Positions 9,485 through 17,794 of a stretch of DNA of 64,000 nt are shown here, piece by piece. Positions within the stretch are counted from its first letter, which is position 1. Every line of letters starts with the position of its first letter. Source of the stretch: an uncultured Bacteroidales bacterium (GTDB lineage Bacteria > Bacteroidota > Bacteroidia > Bacteroidales > UBA932); the NCBI GenBank assembly GCA_934680015.1, contig CAKUSP010000006.1:62001-126000 (forward strand), given 5' to 3'. The notes under the pieces are model-generated. The model was not told the origin of the DNA, did not search any database, and saw only the letters and a program-made list of their open reading frames with translations. A program made the translations under genes and the position numbers.

Positions 9485-10305
9485 AAAAGAAAATAATCCT
9501 TTTGGCGCTTGCTGCACTATCTATATTGCCATTAAGCGCTAAAGATAAAAGGCAGGTAGCTATTGTCGCTCATAGAGGTTATTGGGCTTGTGAGGCTGGT
9601 GGAAAATCACATAATTCCATAGCTGCATTGAAGGCGGCCCAGGATTTGGATTTCTGGGGTAGCGAGTTCGATGTAAATATGACAAAAGATGGCGTGCTTA
9701 TGGTGTTCCATGATGACGCAGTCAACGGAATGAAATTTTCCGAGCATAATGCATCGGATTATGATGGGATAACCCTTCCTAATGGAGAAAAAATTCCTAC
9801 ACTTGATGAGTATCTTACTCAGTTTGAAAAAAACAAGAAGTGTCGTTTGGTTTTTGAGCTTAAGTGGCATAGTGGACTCTCTAATCAGATCCATGCTGTA
9901 AATAAAAGCATCGAATTGTTAAAAGCTCATGGGTTATATAACCCTAAGCAGGTGATATTTATCTCATTCGATCTTCAGGAATGTCTTCTTTTCGCACAGA
10001 AATGCCCAGGATTTACTGTCCAATACTTAGGCTCGGAGGCGGATCGTAATCCAGATGTCCTTGCAGCACTAGGTATAAATGGGATAGATACTAATTTCTG
10101 GAAATTTTATAATGACCCTACCTGGTATACGAAGGCAAGGAATCATGATATGAGTGTCAATGCGTGGACCGTAGATGATAAGGAACATATGCGTACCATG
10201 ATAGAAATGGGTGTGGATTATGTTACGACGAATTATCCCGAACTATGCCGTGAACTCTTGAATGAAATGGGAATAGAAGAATTAAAATCAGGTAAAAACT
10301 TTTAA
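9481..10305 (+). CDS. Exported glycerophosphodiester phosphodiesterase (GDPD) family protein
   Basis: GDPD enzymes hydrolyse glycerophosphodiesters to glycerol-3-phosphate and an alcohol. The 274-residue product has a signal peptide (MKKKIILLALAALSILPLSA), so it acts outside the cytoplasm. HRGYW, EFDVNMTKDG and FHDD match the family HRG, E-D and HD metal-site motifs, and WTVDD plus TTNYPE close the barrel. The residue that is Glu in the usual ENT motif is His here (SHNSIAAL), so one metal ligand differs from the textbook site. It overlaps nagB by 4 bases and precedes the NagB/PIG-L fusion by 2 bases. Activity on glycerophosphodiesters is likely but the changed ligand leaves some doubt. Confidence 0.88.
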   Translation: MKKKIILLALAALSILPLSAKDKRQVAIVAHRGYWACEAGGKSHNSIAALKAAQDLDFWGSEFDVNMTKDGVLMVFHDDAVNGMKFSEHNASDYDGITLPNGEKIPTLDEYLTQFEKNKKCRLVFELKWHSGLSNQIHAVNKSIELLKAHGLYNPKQVIFISFDLQECLLFAQKCPGFTVQYLGSEADRNPDVLAALGINGIDTNFWKFYNDPTWYTKARNHDMSVNAWTVDDKEHMRTMIEMGVDYVTTNYPELCRELLNEMGIEELKSGKNF

Positions 10306-10307
10306 TA

Positions 10308-12242
10308 ATGAAACATTTTTCATTGCCGAAAGATGGCGGTCTTATTGAGAAAGGTCTTCCAAAAGACATTCTCCATAGCAGAGAAAAGGTGTATGCTGAA
10401 ATATGCGAAACTTCCTTTATCGCAAGTCATAAGATATGTGATGAAATCATATCAGATATAAAAGCTTTTGAGGTAGAGCACCCGGGCGAATTGTTTAAGT
10501 TAGGATTGACGACAGGTTCTACTCCGGTGTCTTTGTATAAGGACCTTAGAGAAGCGTATAATGAAGGTAAAGTTTCATTTAAAAATGTGAGAATAAACTC
10601 TATAGATGAGTTTTATCCGATATCACTTGACGCTAAACACAGTCGTAATCAGATACTTCGTGCTGAACTGCTAGATCATATTGATGTGCTTCCTGAGAAT
10701 ATAATTATTCCAGATGCTACAATCTCCATAGAAGAGGTCTCTGACTATTGTGCTCGTATGGAGCCTATACTAAGAGATATTGATTTGCTCGTAATAGGGG
10801 TAGGCGAACAGGGCCAAGTAGGGTTTAATGAGAGTGGATCTACTAATTTTACTCGTTCAAGACTTGTTCATCTGCCATATAAGTCACGTAAGCGTCAGGC
10901 TGGGTATTTCGGTGGAGATATATCTAAAACTCCAGCTATGGCACTGACCATGGGAGTAGGTACTATGCTTACGGCACATAAGGTTATTCTTATGGCGTGG
11001 GGCGAGAACAAATCTGAGATGGTAGCACGCGTGGTTGAAGGAGAAGTGGGACCTGACTGCCCAGCAACTTTTTTCCAACTTCATTCTAACGTAAAATTCT
11101 ATGTAGATGAAAATTCAGGAAGCAATTTGACCCGCGTGGTAGCTCCTTGGTGCATAGGACCATGCGAGTGGACTCCGAAGTTCCAGCGTAAAGCGGTAGT
11201 CTGGCTGTGTGGCCAGGTTCACAAGCCAATTCTTAAGCTTTCATATCAAGATTATCTGCAAAATTCGCTTGGAGGACTGATTGAAGCCTGTGGCGCCTTT
11301 GATGCTATAAACATTAGAGTATTTAATGATTTGCAGCATACCATAACTGGATGGCCTGGCGGAAAGCCTAATGCAGATGACTCTACCAGACCAGTTCCTT
11401 CACTTCCTGTCCGCAAGACTGTTCTTATTTTCTCTCCGCACCCAGATGACGATGTAATCTCTATGGGTGGTACATTTATTCGTCTTGCTCATCAAGGACA
11501 TAATGTTCATGTAGCTTATGAGACATCCGGTGATGTAGCTGTTCATGATGATGTGGTTCTTCAGCACATGGATGCAGCTCGTGAAATAGGCTTTGGTGAT
11601 AGATTTGATGAGGTGAAGAAGCTTATTGAAAGTAAACGACCTGGTGAGCCCGAACCACGTGAACTTTTGAATTTGAAGGCCGCAATACGTCGCTCAGAGG
11701 CTAAGGGAGCAGTGCGTTCTTTCGGCCTGGACGATGAACATAATGCGCATTTTTTGAATCTACCATTTTACGAATCGGGTGGAATTCAGAAAAAACCACG
11801 TTCACAGGCTGACGTAGATATAATTAAGTCACTTCTTACTGAACTCAAGCCAGATATGATATTTATGGCGGGGGATTTGGCCGATCCACATGGCACTCAT
11901 AGGGTATGTACCGAGTGTGCGTTGGAAGCTATAGATCAACTCCGTGACGAAGGTGCAGAGTGGATAAACCATTGCCATGTATGGCTCTACAGAGGAGCCT
12001 GGATGGAATGGGATCTAGGCAGTGTAGATATGGCGGTTCCTCTTTCTCCAGATGAAGTGGTTGAGAAACGTCATGCTATCTATCGTCACCTCTCTCAGAA
12101 GGATATAGTTCCTTTCCCAGGTGAGGATCCTCGTGAATTCTGGCAGAGGGCTGAAGATCGTACAGAAAATACAGCCCGTCAGTATGATGCCTTGGGTATG
12201 GCAGAATATCAGGCGATGGAGGTCTTCCTTAAACTTTGGTAA
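10308..12242 (+). CDS. NagB-like domain fused to PIG-L/LmbE deacetylase domain
   Basis: This is a two-domain cytosolic protein of 644 residues. Residues about 30-280 are a glucosamine-6-phosphate isomerase/deaminase fold with TTGSTP and SIDEFYPI. Residues about 375-640 are a PIG-L-type zinc deacetylase with FSPHPDDDV and DLADPHGTHR, the usual metal-binding motifs. Similar fusions are widespread in Bacteroidetes and often labelled glucosamine-6-phosphate deaminase. Here the key loop reads GVGEQGQVGFNE: the Asp and His that are catalytic in true NagB are both Gln, while the Glu remains. The N-terminal half is therefore more likely a sugar-phosphate binding or altered-activity domain, and the deacetylase half is the probable enzyme. 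The substrate is unknown. Confidence 0.87.
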   Translation: MKHFSLPKDGGLIEKGLPKDILHSREKVYAEICETSFIASHKICDEIISDIKAFEVEHPGELFKLGLTTGSTPVSLYKDLREAYNEGKVSFKNVRINSIDEFYPISLDAKHSRNQILRAELLDHIDVLPENIIIPDATISIEEVSDYCARMEPILRDIDLLVIGVGEQGQVGFNESGSTNFTRSRLVHLPYKSRKRQAGYFGGDISKTPAMALTMGVGTMLTAHKVILMAWGENKSEMVARVVEGEVGPDCPATFFQLHSNVKFYVDENSGSNLTRVVAPWCIGPCEWTPKFQRKAVVWLCGQVHKPILKLSYQDYLQNSLGGLIEACGAFDAINIRVFNDLQHTITGWPGGKPNADDSTRPVPSLPVRKTVLIFSPHPDDDVISMGGTFIRLAHQGHNVHVAYETSGDVAVHDDVVLQHMDAAREIGFGDRFDEVKKLIESKRPGEPEPRELLNLKAAIRRSEAKGAVRSFGLDDEHNAHFLNLPFYESGGIQKKPRSQADVDIIKSLLTELKPDMIFMAGDLADPHGTHRVCTECALEAIDQLRDEGAEWINHCHVWLYRGAWMEWDLGSVDMAVPLSPDEVVEKRHAIYRHLSQKDIVPFPGEDPREFWQRAEDRTENTARQYDALGMAEYQAMEVFLKLW

Positions 12243-13069
12243 TGAAGACTCAATTATCTAAAATAAAGCATGTTGCTCTGGATATGGATGGTACCATATA
12301 TCTGAGCAACACGCTTTTTCCATTTACGCTCGATTTTCTATCGCAACTTGACGATTTGGGCATTACATATTCTTTTCTTACTAATAATCCTTCGAAATCC
12401 ATTTCTGATTATATGAAGAAATTGGCTAATATGGGAGTACCTGTAAGGGAGGATCAGATGTACACTACTACAGTAGCAACGATTGATTATATAAAGGCTA
12501 ATTATCCTACCGTAAGGAAACTTTTCCTACTCGGAACTCCATCTATGATAGGCCAATTCGAACACGCTGGTTTTATCTCATGCCAGGATAGTGCTAGCGA
12601 TATTCCAGATATGGTGGTCGCATCCTTTGATATGACACTTACTTATGCTCGCTTGTGCCGTGCTGCTTGGTGGATTTCACAGGGTCTTCCGTATTTAGCT
12701 ACAAACCCGGATCGTGTATGCCCAACGGATCAGAAAACGGTGCTAGTGGATTGTGGCTCTATATGCGCTTGTCTTAAAAGTGCTACAGGAAGGGATCCAG
12801 ATCACACTATGGGAAAGCCTGACCCTTCTATGTTATCGGGTATTATGTCTCGGCATGGTCTTGTTCCTGAGCAGATAGCTATGGTAGGTGATAGGTTATA
12901 TACAGATATAGCTATGGCCCGTAATGCAGGAGCCTTAGGTGTGCTTGTATTAAGTGGAGAATCTACTATGGATGACGTTCAAAATGCCGCGAAGGAATCG
13001 TCTCCTGATTTAGTGGTAGAAAATATTTCTGAACTTGGAAGTTTATTAAAGAAAAGCAGGAATGGATAG
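12242..13069 (+). CDS. HAD-superfamily phosphatase, NagD/class IIA type
   Basis: This sugar-phosphate or small-phosphate phosphatase has 275 residues. HAD motifs are in order: LDMDGTIY (I), LTNN (II), GKPDPSML with the motif III Lys, and GDRLYTDIAMA (IV). The cap sits between motifs II and III, which makes it class IIA like NagD and glycerol-3-phosphate/phosphoglycolate phosphatases. I use the ATG at 12242, which shares one base with the preceding TAA, rather than a TTG two codons upstream. The end overlaps aroC by 8 bases, so the operon appears to run on into aroC. The neighbourhood suggests a sugar phosphate or glycerol phosphate as substrate, but the sequence does not settle it. Confidence 0.9.
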   Translation: MKTQLSKIKHVALDMDGTIYLSNTLFPFTLDFLSQLDDLGITYSFLTNNPSKSISDYMKKLANMGVPVREDQMYTTTVATIDYIKANYPTVRKLFLLGTPSMIGQFEHAGFISCQDSASDIPDMVVASFDMTLTYARLCRAAWWISQGLPYLATNPDRVCPTDQKTVLVDCGSICACLKSATGRDPDHTMGKPDPSMLSGIMSRHGLVPEQIAMVGDRLYTDIAMARNAGALGVLVLSGESTMDDVQNAAKESSPDLVVENISELGSLLKKSRNG

Positions 13070-14030
13070 CTTCGGTAAGAATTTTAGGGTAAGTGTATTC
13101 GGAGAATCTCATGGACCAGTTGTGGGAGTCCTTATAGATGGGGTGCCGGCAGGAATAAAACTTTCGGAAGAAGATTTTGCTGAAAGTATAAAGCGACGCT
13201 CTGCTCACTATGGCTTCACTTCGACTCGTTGTGAGAGGGATATCCCTGAATTCTTAAGCGGAGTTTATAATGCTTATACTACTGGGACTTCACTATGTAT
13301 AGTTTTTCGTAATGAAAATGTTCAGTCCCATGACTATTTATTTCTTCCAGATATACCTCGTCCTGGACATGCTGATTATCCGGCTCATGTAAAATATTCA
13401 GGGTATGAGGATTATCGTGGTGGTGGTCATTTTTCTGGAAGGCTGACTCTTCCTATCGTTGCTGCTGGGGTTGTTGCTCATAAGCTACTCCCTTCCCCCA
13501 TAACAATAAGAGCAGAGATAAGTCGAGTGGGAGGTTCGCAGAACAGGGAAGATTGGCCCGAATTATTAGCACAAGCGCAAAAAGCAGGGGATTCTCTAGG
13601 TGGAGTGATTTCATGCATTATAAGCGGAGTGCCTGTAGGTGTAGGAGACCCGTTTTGGAATGGTATAGAAAGCGTGCTCTCTCATGCGTTATTTGCGATT
13701 CCAGGAGTACGGGGTGTAGAATTCGGGGATGGATTTGCTTCATCTGACATGCGAGGTTCGCAGCATAATGACGCGTTAGGAGCAGAGGGTCCGATTTCCA
13801 ATGGGGCTGGAGGCGTGAATGGGGGATTGGCCAATGGAAACCCTATAACTTTCAGGGTTGCCTTTAAGCCCACATCTTCTATTATAAAACCACAGAGGAC
13901 CTTTAATTTTGCCTCTGGAGAGGAGACGACTTTATCTGTAACTGGGCGACATGATGTATGTTTTGCACTTAGAACTCCGGTTATAGTGGAGTCTATGTGT
14001 GCAATAGCACTAGTTGATTTGGTTTTATAA
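13062..14030 (+). CDS. aroC: Chorismate synthase
   Basis: Chorismate synthase converts EPSP to chorismate with reduced FMN, the last step of the shikimate pathway. The start MDSFGKNFRVSVFGESHG and the later MRGSQHND and GGVNGGLANGNP are family signatures. At 322 residues it is shorter than the usual 350-360 and ends soon after the final HD motif. The central motif reads YRGGGHFSGRLT, whereas most Bacteroidetes enzymes have YRGGGRSSARET; I associate the HFSGRLT form with clostridial enzymes. That hints at transfer, as inference only. It overlaps the HAD gene by 8 bases and meets aroD-aroA tail to tail with a 6-base overlap. Confidence 0.93.
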   Translation: MDSFGKNFRVSVFGESHGPVVGVLIDGVPAGIKLSEEDFAESIKRRSAHYGFTSTRCERDIPEFLSGVYNAYTTGTSLCIVFRNENVQSHDYLFLPDIPRPGHADYPAHVKYSGYEDYRGGGHFSGRLTLPIVAAGVVAHKLLPSPITIRAEISRVGGSQNREDWPELLAQAQKAGDSLGGVISCIISGVPVGVGDPFWNGIESVLSHALFAIPGVRGVEFGDGFASSDMRGSQHNDALGAEGPISNGAGGVNGGLANGNPITFRVAFKPTSSIIKPQRTFNFASGEETTLSVTGRHDVCFALRTPVIVESMCAIALVDLVL

Positions 14031-16034
14031 TTTCATCTCTTCAAAGAAAGAAGGAAACGATTTGCTTACGCATTCAGTATCGTCTATCATGATAGGTGAA
14101 TCGGCCCCCATTTGTGCAATTGAAAGCATCATGACCATGCGGTGATCATGAAAAGATGAGTAGTTTCCTCCGTGAAGGAGGTTTCTGGAAGTGAATCGTT
14201 GACAAAGGCTCATGCCCTTTATTTTGAATCCGTCTTCTATTAGTTGAATCTCTACTCCCATTTTCTTAAGAGTCTCGCATATGGCTTGTGCCCGATCACA
14301 TTCCTTGTTCTTTAATCGAGATACTCCATATATAGTGCTTTCTCCTGGGCAAAATGCCGCAATGAGAGAAGCAAGAGGGATAAGATCAGGTGCGTTATTC
14401 AAGTCGTACTCAAAAGCTTGCATAGGTGCTCGCTTTACACTTACAACGGTTTCGTCATAGGATATACATGCACCGGCATCGGAGAGGATGTCTAATATAG
14501 TAATATCCGCCTGTATGGAATCTGTATTAAGTCCTAATACTTCTGCTTCTCCGAAAAGCGCTCCATAGGTTAGAAAACATGCAGCTGCACTCCAGTCACT
14601 TTCCAATTCTATATCTGCAGCCTTATAGCGTTGTCCTCCTTTTATCTTGAAGTAGATGCCATTACAGTAACTCCAGTCCTGTTCTTCCAGCATTTTTGCA
14701 TCTCCTTCAAGTTCACTTTCTATCTTGATGCCGAATTTAGCGGCTATATCTTGCGTAATGAACATATATGGGATGCTCTTAGGCTCGCTGACGAAAAGTT
14801 GCGAATTGGCCGAAAATAAAGGGAGTGTCATTAGCAGCCCGGAGATAAGTTGAGAGCCGGCATTTCCGGAAATCTCTGCGCGACCGGGGTAGAATTTGCC
14901 CTTTACTTTAAGCGGAATGCACACTTGTGTCCCTTTATGGGAGTCTTCGTTTTTAAGCAGTATTCCGAATGCGGCCATTATGTCATTAGCTCCTGTAAGT
15001 GGTCTGTTGAGAAGAGTTCCTCGTCCGGTAATAATGGTATCGCATCGGCTAAGAGCTGCTGAAAGCGGAATGCAAAGTCTTGCAAGAAGGCCACTTTGAC
15101 CGACATCCAGTTTTTCGATGTTCATGCTTTCAGGGCTTTTCGCACCTATCCCTTCTATTTTTACATGCTCTGCGTGTCTTGTGACTTTAGCTCCGAGAGA
15201 GCGTGCTACCTCTATGGCACTAAGGTTATCTTCACATGTGGAAAATCCGCTCAAGTGGGATGTTCCTTCAGCTAGTGCGGCTGCAAGTATAGCTCTTTGG
15301 GCAAAACATTTTGAACATGGGGCATGAAAATCGCTTTTATGTACGCCAAGCCATTCTCCATATACCGCTTTGTGTAGCTGTTCAAGGGATAATTGGCCTT
15401 CAGCAGTAGGTACATCGTAGTACGCGTATGTGAAAGGGGCTCCTTTAGATAGACAGTCTAGTCTAGATTTTTCTCCTAGTGCGCCCATAGAAATCAGTAT
15501 CAAGTTATTGGCTTTAATACTATGATTATCGCATAGGAGAGAGTCGTAGAAACATTGTAGTCGAGTTACATCTTCAATCGAAGTGGCTGTGCAGGCAATC
15601 TTCGCTATATCAGCACCATAGCGAAAACAACGGAGTATGATTTGTCTAATAAGATCCGTATCTGGAGTGTCCTCGAAGTCGTGATATGAACGAATTAGTC
15701 TAGTCCCGGAATGTTTGCAAAGCTTTTGTATATTTTGGCTTATATGGGCAGGAGCATTAATGTCCAGATCCACAAAGGCTACTCCGCTATCTATCGCTTT
15801 TTCGTAGAGAGTGGCTATATGACTCCATTTTGCTTTCTGCTCTTCAATATGGGATGCTTTATTAACGTGGCTACATATAATCAGGGGTTTTTCGCAGGTC
15901 TCGATTAGTTCCACGATCTCTTCTTGACTTAGACTGCAAAGATCCTCTCTGATTTCAGCCATTTCCACATACGGGTCGTCCAATATGCTTAAAATTTCTT
16001 CTAGTGTCTTATCCCCAATGCTGGTACAAATCAT
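14025..16034 (-). CDS. Fused type I 3-dehydroquinate dehydratase / EPSP synthase
   Basis: One polypeptide of 669 residues carries shikimate steps 3 and 6. Residues 1 to about 225 are a type I dehydroquinase, with the catalytic His in RSYHDF (118) and the Schiff-base Lys in IAKIACTA (145). Residues about 228-669 are an EPSP synthase: APCSKCFAQRA (family form PGSKSxxNRA), GQSGLLARL, GNAGSQLISG, FHDHRMVM and a C-terminal ECVSKSFPSF. Both active sites look complete. In most bacteria these are separate proteins. Its start overlaps the end of aroB by 4 bases, so aroB is the first gene of the unit. AroE, AroK and DAHP synthase are not in this window. Confidence 0.93.
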   Translation of the reverse strand: MICTSIGDKTLEEILSILDDPYVEMAEIREDLCSLSQEEIVELIETCEKPLIICSHVNKASHIEEQKAKWSHIATLYEKAIDSGVAFVDLDINAPAHISQNIQKLCKHSGTRLIRSYHDFEDTPDTDLIRQIILRCFRYGADIAKIACTATSIEDVTRLQCFYDSLLCDNHSIKANNLILISMGALGEKSRLDCLSKGAPFTYAYYDVPTAEGQLSLEQLHKAVYGEWLGVHKSDFHAPCSKCFAQRAILAAALAEGTSHLSGFSTCEDNLSAIEVARSLGAKVTRHAEHVKIEGIGAKSPESMNIEKLDVGQSGLLARLCIPLSAALSRCDTIITGRGTLLNRPLTGANDIMAAFGILLKNEDSHKGTQVCIPLKVKGKFYPGRAEISGNAGSQLISGLLMTLPLFSANSQLFVSEPKSIPYMFITQDIAAKFGIKIESELEGDAKMLEEQDWSYCNGIYFKIKGGQRYKAADIELESDWSAAACFLTYGALFGEAEVLGLNTDSIQADITILDILSDAGACISYDETVVSVKRAPMQAFEYDLNNAPDLIPLASLIAAFCPGESTIYGVSRLKNKECDRAQAICETLKKMGVEIQLIEDGFKIKGMSLCQRFTSRNLLHGGNYSSFHDHRMVMMLSIAQMGADSPIMIDDTECVSKSFPSFFEEMKL

Positions 16035-16984
16035 ATCTCAATCTTTTTTCTAAAAGGTTTTCCTATTTTTTTCAAAAACACGAAATCCACTTTTCCGTTC
16101 TCAACTTTTTTATCGTTTAATAAGGCTTCGCTCAGCTCTTCGTCGCTATAGGTGCTTTCTGTCGGAAGACCACATCTTTTGAAATCGTCCTGCACTCTAT
16201 CTGCCAATCCTTTTTCGGTCCAATGTCTATCTTCTCCTAATTTCAGTGCTTTGATAATACCTATAGAAACAGCCTGCCCGTGTGGAATGGCTTCCTTACT
16301 TTTCCACTCAATCGCATGTCCGAAAGTGTGCCCGAAGTTGAGAATGTGACGGCGGCTATGATCGAACAGGTCCCTTTTGGTGATTTTGTGCTTATAGTGG
16401 GCGGCTTTTTCGGCCAATTTTACGAGTGCGTTAAGTTGTTCTTCGCTTAGCTTGGTCTCTTCTTTGTGTGCCAATTCTGAAAATAGCGCCACTGCACTAT
16501 GGTAATTCTTTTCATCGAAAAGCAGGAAAGTCTTAAGAATTTCGGCACTTGCAGATAATACTTCCTTTCTAGGAAGTGTGCGCAGGGCCTCTTTTCGTAT
16601 ATATATTTTGCGTGGAAGTTTAAATGTCCCCATAACATTTTTAACGCCATCGAGGTTAACGCCATTTTTACCCCCAACAGAGGCATCTGCCATGCTGAGT
16701 AGTGTGGTGGGAACTATTTCTAGATTGATGCCACGTTTGTATATGGCTGTTGCCAATCCGCATACGTCACTGCAAATTCCGCCTCCGATTGCTATTAGTG
16801 TACATCCTTTGTCCGCGCCAGCATTTAGCAGTGCTCTGCAGATGTGTTCGACTTCGTTTAGAGTTTTATGGGGCTCGTCGCATATTAAGGCCAATTCTCC
16901 TAAACTTTTAGCTTTAATGCTTTTGCGGAATTCTCCTGCGAATTCTCTTACTGCTACATCATAGACTATAAATACTTGTTTCAT
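16031..16984 (-). CDS. aroB: 3-dehydroquinate synthase
   Basis: This NAD- and metal-dependent enzyme turns DAHP into 3-dehydroquinate. Typical stretches are IAIGGGICSDVCGL, VPTTLLSMADASVGGK, the metal-ligand Glu in SASAEILK, and the His pair in LNFGHTFGHAIE. The 317 residues are somewhat short, with a reduced N-terminal nucleotide-binding region. It is the upstream gene of a two-gene minus-strand operon with the aroD-aroA fusion. Upstream, a minus-strand TATTTTTG at 17027-17034 matches the Bacteroidota -7 box, but I find no convincing -33 box. The promoter region lies directly beside the IS30 insertion at 17072, which may have changed its upstream context. Confidence 0.94.
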   Translation of the reverse strand: MKQVFIVYDVAVREFAGEFRKSIKAKSLGELALICDEPHKTLNEVEHICRALLNAGADKGCTLIAIGGGICSDVCGLATAIYKRGINLEIVPTTLLSMADASVGGKNGVNLDGVKNVMGTFKLPRKIYIRKEALRTLPRKEVLSASAEILKTFLLFDEKNYHSAVALFSELAHKEETKLSEEQLNALVKLAEKAAHYKHKITKRDLFDHSRRHILNFGHTFGHAIEWKSKEAIPHGQAVSIGIIKALKLGEDRHWTEKGLADRVQDDFKRCGLPTESTYSDEELSEALLNDKKVENGKVDFVFLKKIGKPFRKKIEI

Positions 16985-17071
16985 TTAGATTTGCAGTGTA
17001 GTTGTTTGTTCTAAAACTTGCAATCACAAAAATAGTATATTTATGCCGATAAATATAAGAACTAGTTTTGA

Positions 17072-17099
17072 TTTTATGACTCTGCCGTTCACTAGTAGT
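17072..17099 (+). repeat. 28-bp direct repeat, left copy (target duplication of IS30 element)
   Basis: This is identical over 28 bases to 27289-27316 and in the same orientation. It is probably the duplicated target. Most IS30 elements duplicate only 2-3 bases, but the family member IS1630 of Mycoplasma fermentans makes long duplications. Fifteen bases separate it from the left inverted end, whereas the right copy is almost adjacent to its end. Confidence 0.85.
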
Positions 17100-17114
17100 A
17101 AAGATTCAAGATAG

Positions 17115-17124
17115 AAGTGCAACA
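17115..17124 (+). repeat. IS30 left terminal inverted repeat
   Basis: AAGTGCAACA here matches the reverse complement of 27277-27286. The match is short, and the true ends may extend further with mismatches. It overlaps the start of the 30-bp palindrome that follows. Confidence 0.65.
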
Positions 17125-17149
17125 CCGTCGGGCTAGCCCGACGGTGTTG
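17120..17149. other. 30-bp perfect palindrome inside the left IS end
   Basis: Both 15-base arms are exact complements with no spacer (arm CAACACCGTCGGGCT). It lies between the left inverted end and the transposase promoter. As RNA it would fold into a very stable GC-rich hairpin, so it could stop outside transcription from entering the transposase, a common way for insertion sequences to limit activation. No T-run follows, so classic rho-independent termination is uncertain. It could also be a protein-binding site. Confidence 0.75.
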
Positions 17150-17183
17150 GCAGGGTCAAAAAGCAATACAAAAAAGGGAGGCA

Positions 17184-17213
17184 TTGCGACCTCCCAAAGA
17201 TCAATTAACTTTG
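17184..17213 (+). promoter_or_regulatory. Putative transposase promoter
   Basis: TAACTTTG at 17206-17213 matches the Bacteroidota -7 box, with a TTG at 17184-17186 and 19 bases between. The transposase ATG is at 17221. A small hairpin (17176-17195, arms GGGAGG/CCTCCC) overlaps the -33 side and could modulate it. Confidence 0.5.
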
Positions 17214-17220
17214 TATTGTT

Positions 17221-17794
17221 ATGTATAATCAACTGACCCGAGAGCAAAGATATGCAATATATCTGGGAAAACAAGAAGGGAAGAGCCAAACAGCCATTGC
17301 TCAGCAGATAGGAGTAAACAAATCTACAGTCAGCCGAGAATTAAAGCGGAATAGTAATCGCTATGGCAAATATGGATGGAGCGCAGCAGACAAGTGGGCG
17401 AAGGAACGAAGAGAACATCTACCAGGAAATAGGGCTTTATCAGATAAAGTGATAAGGGAGTCCTTGCGACTATTGAAAGAAGAAGATTGGTCACCTAAGC
17501 AAATTTCTGGGTACCTTCTTAACAAAAAAGGAGTTAGAATATCCCACGAGAGCATCTATTCACGAATACGGTCTGATGAGAGCGGGGAACTCCAGTCTCA
17601 TTGCCGTCACAAGCTGAAGTATCGCCACCATAAGAAAGTCGCACGCAAGACGAAAGCCACGAACATACCGAACAGGGTCAGCATCCACGAGAGACCAGCG
17701 GAGGCCAACGGCAAGCGCTTCGGTGACTGGGAAATGGACCTGATAATCGGGAAGAACGGCAGGAGTGCCATAATCACCCTTTGTGAAAGGTCTA
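17221..17794 (+). pseudogene. IS30-family transposase, N-terminal part (interrupted after codon 191)
   Basis: This part contains the IS30 N-terminal helix-turn-helix (LTREQRYAIY, then GVNKSTVSRELKRN) and the start of the DDE domain with the first catalytic Asp in FGDWEMDLIIG. Family-like sequence ends at CERS (Ser191, base 17793). The next bases read as DUF3987 in another frame, so translation runs on for only 18 unrelated residues. The second Asp and the Glu of the DDE triad are on the other half at 26902-27276. An intact version would be about 316 residues, normal for the family. The truncated product could still bind the IS ends and act as a repressor, which is speculation. Confidence 0.92.

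Noticed and set aside
13062..14030. AroC as a pseudogene because of its short length and unusual central motif
   Set aside because: The frame is intact, the SHG, QHND and GGVNGG motifs remain, and the same motif variant occurs in functional enzymes of other phyla as far as I know.
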